A stretch of DNA of 41,923 nt, taken from Oscillospiraceae bacterium (GTDB lineage: Bacteria; Bacillota; Clostridia; Oscillospirales; Acutalibacteraceae). Shown here one piece after another: positions 24,943 through 32,248 of this stretch. Location: assembly GCA_031280825.1 (NCBI GenBank), contig JAITGE010000034.1, positions 1 through 41,923 of the forward strand, given 5' to 3'. Positions within the stretch are counted from its first letter, which is position 1, and every line of letters begins with the position of its first letter. Under the pieces are notes generated by a model, which was not told the origin of the DNA, made no database searches, and saw nothing but the letters and a program-made list of their open reading frames with translations. A program made the position numbers and the translations under genes.

Positions 24943-26382
24943 TCAATACGCCCGGAAGCTCTCCAGCGTTGCAAAGCCACGCGCTTCTTCAATAACCAGC
25001 TTCAGGCGTTGCATGCGTCGCTCCGAAAAACGGATCAGCCGCTTATGCCCCACGACGGTGAATTTCTCCAGCCGTTCCCATTTCGGCTCGCCCCGCCCCG
25101 TCAGATTCGCATCCCACCATAGACTGCATTTTTCGATCTGCTGCCCGCTTTCAATGTGCTCCTGCAGCGCAACTTTGTTGATATCAAAATCCTCGCCCAA
25201 GTCCAGCACCAGTTCCACCGGCGCCCCGAACGCGCCGGAATGCCAATAATGCGCAGGGTTGGCATCCAGCGCCATTTGCGCGCTATGCCGCGCATCCCGG
25301 CTTTGCGTGGCGGAAAGCGTGCCGCCCTCGGCCAGATTCTCTTTAAAATCGATCTTCAGTTGCGCACCCAACGAAAGTAGCGTATCTTTATCCCGCTCAT
25401 GGATTTTCCCTTCCGGTGTTGGCGGGATATTCAGCAACATTGCGGCGTTCGCACCCACGCTTTTATAATAGATTTCACGGAGCTTCGCCAGTGGCTTAAT
25501 GGCATAATCCTCTTTTTCGTGATAGAACCAGCCCGGCCGAATGCTCACATCCACCTCTGCGGGATACCAGATGAGCCGACCTGCTTTGCGGATCGCCTTG
25601 CGGCTGCCCAAATCCGGCTCCGCCGCATCAATTTTCGGCGGCTTGCCGCCCTCTTTCTGACTCGCCGCCGCAACGCGCTCCGCTTCGCTGTGATACCAAG
25701 GCACAACGCTCCATTCACTGCTGCGGCAAACGCCTGCTTCGTTGCCGCACCAACGCACATCCGGTCCGCAAACAGAAATCACGGCATTCGGCTGCAGCTC
25801 GCGAATCAACGCAACATAGCGTTCCATATCATATATCTGCTTGCGCCCGTTCTTCCCCTCACCGCAAGCGCCGTCCAGCCAGACGCAAAACAACTCGCCG
25901 TAGTTCGTCAGCAGCTCCCGCAGCTGACACAGGTAAAAATCATCATATGCTTTGCCCGTGCCATAACTCGGCGCATGCATATCCCAAGGGGAGAGATACA
26001 ATCCGAAAGCAAGCCCCGCTGCGCGCGCGGCGTCAGCAGCCTCGCGCACTACATCACCTCTGCCTTCGCGCCACGGGCTGGAAGCCACCGAATGCTCTGT
26101 GGTTTTCGTCGGCCAAAGGCAAAAGCCATCATGGTGCTTTGCGGTTAGGAGCATCCCGCGCATCCCGGCGGCACGAATGATCTTTGCCCACTGTAAACAA
26201 TCCAAAGCCTGGGGCTGAAACAATGCCGGGTCTTCCCGCCCGGTTCCCCATTCGGAATTGGTGAAGGTATTCATTCCAAAATGTAAAAAGGCATAAAATT
26301 CCAGCCTCTGCCAAGCCAACTGCCGGGCGGAAGGCACAACTGCCGCCGCCGCCCGGGTTTGCGCGTCAAGCTTTTTCGCCAT
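24943..26382 (-). CDS. Alpha-L-fucosidase, GH29, with C-terminal F5/8-type (CBM32-like) domain
   Basis: The 479-residue protein has a GH29 TIM barrel (about 15-335): FLHFGMNTFTNSEWG, LLTAKHHDGFCLWPT, GLYLSPWD, and the nucleophile Asp170 in CVWLDGACGEG. The acid/base is not clear by eye. Residues ~345-479 look like a discoidin-type galactose-binding domain (LVLDLGEDFDINKVALQEHIESGQ, RLKLVIEEARG). No signal peptide is present, so it is probably intracellular and acts on imported oligosaccharides. ATG 26382 follows GGGAGA by 6 nt. It is first in an operon with lon and engB and has its own promoter. Confidence 0.92.
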   Translation of the reverse strand: MAKKLDAQTRAAAAVVPSARQLAWQRLEFYAFLHFGMNTFTNSEWGTGREDPALFQPQALDCLQWAKIIRAAGMRGMLLTAKHHDGFCLWPTKTTEHSVASSPWREGRGDVVREAADAARAAGLAFGLYLSPWDMHAPSYGTGKAYDDFYLCQLRELLTNYGELFCVWLDGACGEGKNGRKQIYDMERYVALIRELQPNAVISVCGPDVRWCGNEAGVCRSSEWSVVPWYHSEAERVAAASQKEGGKPPKIDAAEPDLGSRKAIRKAGRLIWYPAEVDVSIRPGWFYHEKEDYAIKPLAKLREIYYKSVGANAAMLLNIPPTPEGKIHERDKDTLLSLGAQLKIDFKENLAEGGTLSATQSRDARHSAQMALDANPAHYWHSGAFGAPVELVLDLGEDFDINKVALQEHIESGQQIEKCSLWWDANLTGRGEPKWERLEKFTVVGHKRLIRFSERRMQRLKLVIEEARGFATLESFRAY

Positions 26383-26423
26383 CGTATGTCTCCCGTCATG
26401 ATGTGTCTGCTTCAACGGGATAC

Positions 26424-26452
26424 ATCATATCACATCCGCCGCAAAATGTAAA
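26424..26452 (-). promoter_or_regulatory. Promoter of the fucosidase-lon-engB unit
   Basis: On the minus strand TTTACA (26452-26447), a 17-nt spacer and TATGAT (26429-26424). Start near 26417 gives a leader of about 35 nt. Confidence 0.7.
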
Positions 26453-26537
26453 GCGCATAAAAATCCCGGTTCTACGCCAATGACCGTAATGGATTCGGGC
26501 AGGCGAGCCGGAGCTTGCCGGCGAGAAGGTCAAGCTC

Positions 26538-29186
26538 TTAACTTTCCGCAGTCCGCAGCGTTTCCAACAATACCTGCGCGTAAACCCGCGCCAGAAAGTC
26601 GTTGGGATGGTTGCTATTATTGGCACTGCAATCCTCAAAGCGTTTGCGGGACAGAATATCTTGATGCACGCTCGTCATATCCGCCACAGCAACGCCCTGT
26701 TGCGCTAAGCGCAGCAGTTGGGGACGGTAGATCTCGTGCCGACCTGTTGCCATCGTAGACAGCGGGTTCGGCAGTGTCGTGGCGACCAGAACAAATTCGC
26801 AGTTCGGGTTTTGTGCCCGTACACGCGCCATGATCTTCAGGGTGTTCAAAATGTATCGGATTGTTTTTATGCCGCCGGAGCCGTCATTCATGCCAAAGGC
26901 GATCACAGCAAGGTCGGGGTATTGATTGGCTGCCAGATCCGCAGCGTTTTCCGCGCCCCAGCCGGACGCAGCGTTACCCACGGATGTGTTAATGACCGTC
27001 ACGTCGCTGTCATAGTTATCTTGCAAATCATCCGCAAAAAGCTCATACCAGGCGGGCGTGTTGGGTTCTACGCCGCACCAGCCGCTGCTCTGCGCACCTA
27101 CGGCAATGCTATCGCCATATACCAGCACACGCAACGGTGCACCTGTTTCTAGCTTGGCAAGAGTTTTTGGCAGTTGACCACCCTGTCGCGGAGGAATCTT
27201 CCCGGTATAAGCGTCGCTGTGTTGATATGTCACAGAAAGCTGCCGGCTGTGAAACAGCGAACCGCCCTCAATCCAAAGCCAAGGTACATTGCTTGTTTTT
27301 CCGGGAAGCAACAAGCTGCCCGGCGGCGACTCAAATTCCTGCGCGGGATAGAGCGTGTTCCATGGCACCCGGGGAATTGTGCCGCCCAAAACGCGCAGTC
27401 TTCCGTCCACAAGGGCATAGTCCACACCCTGTATATATTCACGCCGCAAATCGCTGCTGCGCACGGATAGGATTTTGTCAGCAGCATAAAGCAGTGGGAT
27501 GTCTTGCACGGAGCCGTCAGGCTGCTCTAGGGGCATGACAGACTCCTGATAGACTACGCCGCCCTCCCAAATGGGCTTCAAATAAGCCTCGCGCACATAA
27601 CGATCCAAGGGGTAGGCCGGTTCCTCCGCAACGGGCGTGGCAGGCTGACGATATTCCAGGCACGGGTTGCAGAAAATGCTTTCCCACAGTAGCTCGCAAA
27701 AAGATCTAGCATAACAAAGCCAGTTGACGGGGGGCAATTGCTGCACCGGCACACCAAATTTGACATGATCAATGAATGCTTTCGCAAGATTGGTTAGTGC
27801 ATAGGGCTTGTTTTCAGGCAAATGCGTTGCCGGGGCGGAGGGATACCACGACTCGCAAATATAGACATTCGGCTTTCCGCCGTTTTTTTCATAGGCTTCG
27901 ATGAATTGCAGCGACGCATTGTAGAAGTTTTTGCTTTTGTCGCCCCTCGTATTTTCCACTTCGGAATTAAAAACGATCCCGGTGGTGTATCCCCGTGCGG
28001 TCGCTTCGGTCTCAAATTCCAGGCAGCGCTTCAGCGCGTCAATGTCCTTGACGGCGTTGCGATAATTGTACGGTGAATCAAGAACGAAACCCAGCAGCGG
28101 CACGCGAGCGGTCTTCGCGGCGGCGTCCAGAGCCAGCAGATCTGCATATGCGTCGCCATAGCCGGAACCGTCGAAGGTGATTGCCCGTGCGCCCTTCCAA
28201 CCATGATTGGGAAAGTTGAACAAGTAGTTGAATTTCACGTCGTGTGCCACATCGGCATAGTATTCCTGATAAATTTGCATGAGATGCACGATTTCAGAAA
28301 TTGCCTGCGCTTGAGACATCACAGGGCATTGGGGGCTGGGAGTTTTGCCCGTGGCGGCAGCCTGGTTGCCCGTTGCGCGGGAAATTGTGCCGTCGAAGTT
28401 GATATAATCCACGTAAACGCCCTGCGCTTTCATGCGCGGCATGGCACTGCCGAGAGCCTCCTGCTCGAACCAGTAATAGGTCTCCTCGCGGGATCCCTTC
28501 GCGCCTGCGCCCTGATAGCTCAAAATGCCGCCTACCTCAAAGGCGATTTGCAGTCTGCCCTTGCCCTGCGCGGCGCGCTTCGAGTTGACAGCCTTGACCA
28601 TATCGCAAAATTTCACCACGACTTCATCCGACATCGCGGCTCCGGTGGTGACGGCGAAAAACGAAATTACATCAATGTTCTGCGCGACATAGTTCCAATT
28701 TTTAGTATCGGTCAAAAATTCGACAAAATCGTTGTACGCAGCCTGGTCGTTGATGGTGATTTTATCATCGGCCAAAAAACGTAGCCATGGATGTAGCGTG
28801 TGTATCCACACCTGCGCATCAAGGCGCACCGAAATTTCCCGGCTGCACCGGGTTTGCGCTGTGTCGTTGAAGGTCACGGTCAGGGAGCTTGCGCCCAGTG
28901 GCTGGGTGAAGAGAAATTCTTTTTTTACGGTTAATTTATCCTCGGAAATTGTATAGTCTTCGCCGCGTGCCAGCGCTTTTTCACCATAATGAATGGCAGT
29001 TATTTCCGTTGCGTTACTCCAGTGAATCGCAAAAGTGATGTTGGAACGTGCGTTTTTGTCGAATTCGCCGGAAGCCTGACCAAGCGAGGGCACGCTTTGT
29101 GGGATCGCCAAAGGCGCAGTCGTGCCAATCCCGCACAAAAGCGCCAACGTTAGCAGCGCGCTGAAAAATCGTTTGCGAAAATTCAT
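26538..29186 (-). CDS. Secreted multidomain protein: X2 Ig-like module, unclassified central domain, SGNH/GDSL hydrolase
   Basis: The 882-residue protein has a signal peptide (1-~28) with likely cleavage near TTAPLA. Residues ~38-122 resemble the X2 Ig-like module of cellulosomal enzymes (FDKN, ITAIHYGEKALARGEDYTI, SSLTVTFND). Residues ~125-530 form a large domain with TIM-barrel-like strands (AFEVGGIL, GVYVDYINFDG, GIVFNSEVENT) that I cannot name. Residues ~560-660 are the beta-rich domain often found before SGNH esterases (GVDYALVDGRLRVL). The hydrolase has Ser in VYGDSIAVG (690-697), GMND (765-768) and His860 in SNHPND. It is probably a carbohydrate esterase with an extra glycosidase-like domain. 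GGAGG lies 8-9 nt before ATG. It is last in the sugar isomerase operon. Confidence 0.82.
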   Translation of the reverse strand: MNFRKRFFSALLTLALLCGIGTTAPLAIPQSVPSLGQASGEFDKNARSNITFAIHWSNATEITAIHYGEKALARGEDYTISEDKLTVKKEFLFTQPLGASSLTVTFNDTAQTRCSREISVRLDAQVWIHTLHPWLRFLADDKITINDQAAYNDFVEFLTDTKNWNYVAQNIDVISFFAVTTGAAMSDEVVVKFCDMVKAVNSKRAAQGKGRLQIAFEVGGILSYQGAGAKGSREETYYWFEQEALGSAMPRMKAQGVYVDYINFDGTISRATGNQAAATGKTPSPQCPVMSQAQAISEIVHLMQIYQEYYADVAHDVKFNYLFNFPNHGWKGARAITFDGSGYGDAYADLLALDAAAKTARVPLLGFVLDSPYNYRNAVKDIDALKRCLEFETEATARGYTTGIVFNSEVENTRGDKSKNFYNASLQFIEAYEKNGGKPNVYICESWYPSAPATHLPENKPYALTNLAKAFIDHVKFGVPVQQLPPVNWLCYARSFCELLWESIFCNPCLEYRQPATPVAEEPAYPLDRYVREAYLKPIWEGGVVYQESVMPLEQPDGSVQDIPLLYAADKILSVRSSDLRREYIQGVDYALVDGRLRVLGGTIPRVPWNTLYPAQEFESPPGSLLLPGKTSNVPWLWIEGGSLFHSRQLSVTYQHSDAYTGKIPPRQGGQLPKTLAKLETGAPLRVLVYGDSIAVGAQSSGWCGVEPNTPAWYELFADDLQDNYDSDVTVINTSVGNAASGWGAENAADLAANQYPDLAVIAFGMNDGSGGIKTIRYILNTLKIMARVRAQNPNCEFVLVATTLPNPLSTMATGRHEIYRPQLLRLAQQGVAVADMTSVHQDILSRKRFEDCSANNSNHPNDFLARVYAQVLLETLRTAES

Positions 29187-29259
29187 CTTGATGACCTCCT
29201 GCTTGGCAGATGATGTGCTGCCGTCGCTTTTTTACCGTACACCATGGTTCCGGCACACC

Positions 29260-30102
29260 CTAATCAAAAAAACGCTCTAAATTGGCGCGACCAATGTGCA
29301 ACGCCTGCTCGCAGGCTTCCATGCCCTCGAACTCAATGCTGACAAAATCATCGTAACCGGAACGCTTGAGAACTTGCATACATTGCCGCACGGGCACCTC
29401 GCCATGACCGATGATCGCCCCGCGCAAATAATTACCGCCCCGGGAGTTGAACCAACCCTCTCCGGGGTTTTCCGCTGCGCCGCTCTTGCGATGAAAATCC
29501 TTTGCGTGCACATGCTTTGCCATTGCCGCAACATTGCCGACCGCAACGGCGGCGTCTTCATCCGCGCAAAGGAAATTGCCGATATCCACGAGCGCGCCAA
29601 AATTCGGGTGCGCAACCGCGCCGACCAAGGCTGCGAGGCGGGTGCTGTCCTGGCAGAAATAACCGTGGTTTTCGACCATCGTTGCAATGCCCTTGGCGGC
29701 GGCATATTCCGTAACCATGCGGCAGCCCCGTGCCAAAATCGGCAGAGCTTCGCGGAAGCCGGAATATTTTGCCCGCGCGGTGGGGAAGCCGTTGGTCGCG
29801 TCGTGGCGCAGCTTTTTCGCGCCCAGCGCCGCCGCAATATCTACCTGCGCAAAAAGCCGTTCCGCTTCGGCTTCTACGGAATCCGCCTTCAAAAAATCCG
29901 CGCAAACGGCGTAGCAGACGATCGGCAAGCTCTGCTTCTCGCTTTCGTCCCGCAATTGCGCCGGATCCTTCGGTAGATTAAAATCTGTATATTCGATGGC
30001 GGCAAAACCAATTTCCTTTGCCAAACGGATCAAATTCGCAGGCTGAACCATGCCGCTGTCCAGTAACTGCGAAAAGCTATAGCTGCTCACGCTGACTTTC
30101 AT
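29260..30102 (-). CDS. Sugar phosphate isomerase/epimerase-like TIM barrel (first of two)
   Basis: The 280-residue protein belongs to the xylose-isomerase-like/AP endonuclease 2 TIM-barrel fold: KVSVSSYSFSQLL at strand 1, GFAAIEYTDF, VENHGYF, LVDIGNF, HVHAKDFH and FVSIEFEG, with Glu/Asp/His residues placed to bind one divalent metal. TAGGAG lies about 9 nt before the ATG. It is 12 nt downstream of the metallo-beta-lactamase gene. It is not closely similar by eye to the second isomerase at 31131-31973, so this is not a recent duplication. Substrate unknown. Confidence 0.87.
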   Translation of the reverse strand: MKVSVSSYSFSQLLDSGMVQPANLIRLAKEIGFAAIEYTDFNLPKDPAQLRDESEKQSLPIVCYAVCADFLKADSVEAEAERLFAQVDIAAALGAKKLRHDATNGFPTARAKYSGFREALPILARGCRMVTEYAAAKGIATMVENHGYFCQDSTRLAALVGAVAHPNFGALVDIGNFLCADEDAAVAVGNVAAMAKHVHAKDFHRKSGAAENPGEGWFNSRGGNYLRGAIIGHGEVPVRQCMQVLKRSGYDDFVSIEFEGMEACEQALHIGRANLERFFD

Positions 30103-30114
30103 ACCGCCACGCTC

Positions 30115-31125
30115 CTATTTCTTTGTAACTGTTGCGCCGCCGATACCGCTCGGGTATTCCCCGATGGCATAAAACGACGGCGCGCCTTTGCAGATCGCCT
30201 GGTCAAACACCGCAACTACGCCGCCAAAATCCCCCGTGCAATAGACCTTGCTGTTGTTCACCACAGAAAACGCTGGGAGATTGACATGCCTGCAGGGGAT
30301 CACCACGTGCTTGGGGCGAAAGAAAGCATTATACCATACGGTATTTGAGCCATCATAGCCGTGATGCCCCGCCTTGAGCAAATCAATCGCGCCAATGGCT
30401 GTGGAAACGGTCTCTTCATCGCCGCTGTTATTGTTTATGTCCCCCGCCAAGAAAACTCTGCGCTGCCCCATCGTAACCAGCACGCCGAGGGAATTGTCGT
30501 TTTCATCACTGCTGTTGGGGAATTCCGCGCCGTTATAAATGGTAATTTGCATGTTTCCTAAAGGGAACGCAAGCCCTTTCAACTCCTGCACCACCGGGAT
30601 TCCCCGCGCGGCAGCGGCGTCGAGCAGTTCTGTGTAAACGATTTCATTATCCCAGCCCTGCTCATAATCGGCCTTGTTTTCCGCGTGGTAACGCTTGAGG
30701 TAAACACGATCCACCGTGATTTCAGGATCCAGCAGCAGAGTGTCAAAGCCGCCGATATGATCCGAGTGCGCGTGGGTGCCAAGCACAAAATCCAGACGAC
30801 CGCCCGCGACACGCTTTACATAATCCGCAACATAAAGCTCCGTGCCGTCGTTTTTATAGCTGTCCTTGGGGTCGGCACTGTCTTCCGCCGCGTCAATGAG
30901 GGCGAAGTGCCCGTCGCTTTCCAGCAAAATCGCGTCCGCCGAGCCAACGTTCAAAAAATGAAGCTTATCGCCCGCAGGCACCGGCTCATATGCGGCAAGC
31001 TTCATGACATTCGGGTCGCCGCCAGTCTTTACCACCCGGAGCAGTGTGCCGAACATGCCGCCGCTGAGCAGCGTGGAGATCACTAGCCAAAACGCAAGCA
31101 TGAGGTGTGTAACGACTTTTTCCAT
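30115..31125 (-). CDS. Membrane-anchored ComEC/Rec2-like metallo-beta-lactamase-fold hydrolase
   Basis: The 336-residue protein has one N-terminal membrane segment (about 7-30) and an extracytoplasmic MBL domain. Key motifs are LHFLNVGSADAILLES (58-70), LIDAAEDS, GTHAHSDHIGG (His118, His120, Asp122, His123), FLAGDINN and LKAGHHGYDGSN, which match the C-terminal MBL domain of ComEC and stand-alone relatives. In ComEC this domain is thought to be a nuclease; the stand-alone forms are uncharacterised. AAAGGA lies upstream of the ATG. It sits between two sugar isomerase genes with gaps of 5 and 12 nt, so co-expression is almost certain, but a functional tie is unclear. Confidence 0.88.
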   Translation of the reverse strand: MEKVVTHLMLAFWLVISTLLSGGMFGTLLRVVKTGGDPNVMKLAAYEPVPAGDKLHFLNVGSADAILLESDGHFALIDAAEDSADPKDSYKNDGTELYVADYVKRVAGGRLDFVLGTHAHSDHIGGFDTLLLDPEITVDRVYLKRYHAENKADYEQGWDNEIVYTELLDAAAARGIPVVQELKGLAFPLGNMQITIYNGAEFPNSSDENDNSLGVLVTMGQRRVFLAGDINNNSGDEETVSTAIGAIDLLKAGHHGYDGSNTVWYNAFFRPKHVVIPCRHVNLPAFSVVNNSKVYCTGDFGGVVAVFDQAICKGAPSFYAIGEYPSGIGGATVTKK

Positions 31126-31130
31126 AGCGG

Positions 31131-31973
31131 CTAGATCCTTTCATTTAAGAAGCGCACGGCGTGGGCAATGTCGCTGTAGGGATCCTCGCCCGCCTCGCGT
31201 TCAATCGTTAAGAAGCCTTTGTAGCCAATTTCACGCAGCGCCGCCAAATACGCATCCCAATCCACCTGCCCCTGCCCCAGCGGCAATTCCTCAAAGGACG
31301 GCGACGTCACAATCTCGCTTTCCACCATGCCATAAACCTGCTCCGGATCGCGGTAATAATTGCGCCGCCCATCCTTGGCGTGGGTGTGCACGATATAATT
31401 GCGCAGCAGGCGCACGGCGTTTGCGGGGTCGTCACCCGTAACCATCACGAAGTTTGCGGGATCCAGATTCACAGCGACGCCGCGCGAGCCAAGTGAATCC
31501 AAAAACACCTTGAGCGTCGCCGCTGTTTCGGGTCCGGTTTCAATGGCGAAATGCGCTTGCAGCGAATCCGCATACTGTGCCAGCGCGCCGCAGGTCTCCT
31601 GCAAGATCGCGTAGCGCGGGTGCGCCGTATCCGTCGGCACAACGCCAATGTGCGTGGTCACCACATCGGTTTCCAAATCCTTGGCCAGCTCGAGAATCCG
31701 CTTCGAGCGTTCAATTTTTTTGGCGTTTTTTGCAGGCTTCGTGAAGCCGCCGTCGCCCAAATCGCCGCATAGCGCGGAAACGACCAACCCGTGGCTTTTG
31801 ATTTGATCAAGCAACTCCCTGCGCTGCGCCGTGCCAAGGTTCTCCGGCGACATATCGCCGTGTGTGGAATAAATCTGGATGCCCTTCACGCCCACGCTTT
31901 GCGCCAAGCCCAGCGCCTGCGGCAGCGGCGCGCGGAAGCCGTCGATCAAAACGCCCAATGTAAACTGCGCCAT
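31131..31973 (-). CDS. Sugar phosphate isomerase/epimerase-like TIM barrel (second of two)
   Basis: The 280-residue protein shows the same fold class: LGVLIDGFRAPLPQALGLAQ, GVKGIQIYSTHG, VVTTHIGVVP, HFAIETGPE, GVAVNLDPANFVM, VHTHAKDG and GFLTIEREAG, with putative metal ligands Glu, Asp, His and Glu in the standard order. A strong AGGAGG lies 7 nt before ATG 31973. It is first in the operon, under the promoter at 32005-32033. Relatives include tagatose/fructose epimerases and inosose isomerases; which applies is not readable here. Confidence 0.88.
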   Translation of the reverse strand: MAQFTLGVLIDGFRAPLPQALGLAQSVGVKGIQIYSTHGDMSPENLGTAQRRELLDQIKSHGLVVSALCGDLGDGGFTKPAKNAKKIERSKRILELAKDLETDVVTTHIGVVPTDTAHPRYAILQETCGALAQYADSLQAHFAIETGPETAATLKVFLDSLGSRGVAVNLDPANFVMVTGDDPANAVRLLRNYIVHTHAKDGRRNYYRDPEQVYGMVESEIVTSPSFEELPLGQGQVDWDAYLAALREIGYKGFLTIEREAGEDPYSDIAHAVRFLNERI

Positions 31974-32004
31974 GCGAAATCCTCCTAATAGTCTTATTCG
32001 CTAT

Positions 32005-32033
32005 ATTTTAGCATTTTGCGCTTTTGCAGTCAA
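32005..32033 (-). promoter_or_regulatory. Promoter of the isomerase-MBL-isomerase-SGNH operon
   Basis: On the minus strand TTGACT (32033-32028), a 17-nt spacer and TAAAAT (32010-32005). Start near 31998 gives a ~25-nt leader. Confidence 0.72.
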
Positions 32034-32091
32034 GCAAAAATCTTGCGGCAAAGTATATTTACGATTAATACATAAAAAACACAAAATTCAC

Positions 32092-32120
32092 TTGCTTTCT
32101 ATGTATTATAATGCTACAAT
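32092..32120 (+). promoter_or_regulatory. Promoter of the secreted protein gene at 32249
   Basis: TTGCTT (32092-32097), a 17-nt spacer and TACAAT (32115-32120). It would give a leader of about 120 nt. That leader contains a 7-bp inverted repeat, GCGCGGT at 32142-32148 and ACCGCGC at 32171-32177, which may fold. Confidence 0.65.
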
Positions 32121-32248
32121 GAGGATGAGGAACCCGATGCCGCGCGGTGCGTCTGATTTACGCGATCGTGACCGCGCTTTGCGGTGTGTCGCGAATGCCA
32201 CGCAAACCGGACTCCAACACGGCAAATTTTGCAAAAGGAGGAAACAGG

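Noticed and set aside
29260-31973. The two TIM-barrel isomerases as a recent tandem duplication
   Set aside because: Equal length and fold, but their sequences share little beyond metal-site patterns; they are distinct family members.
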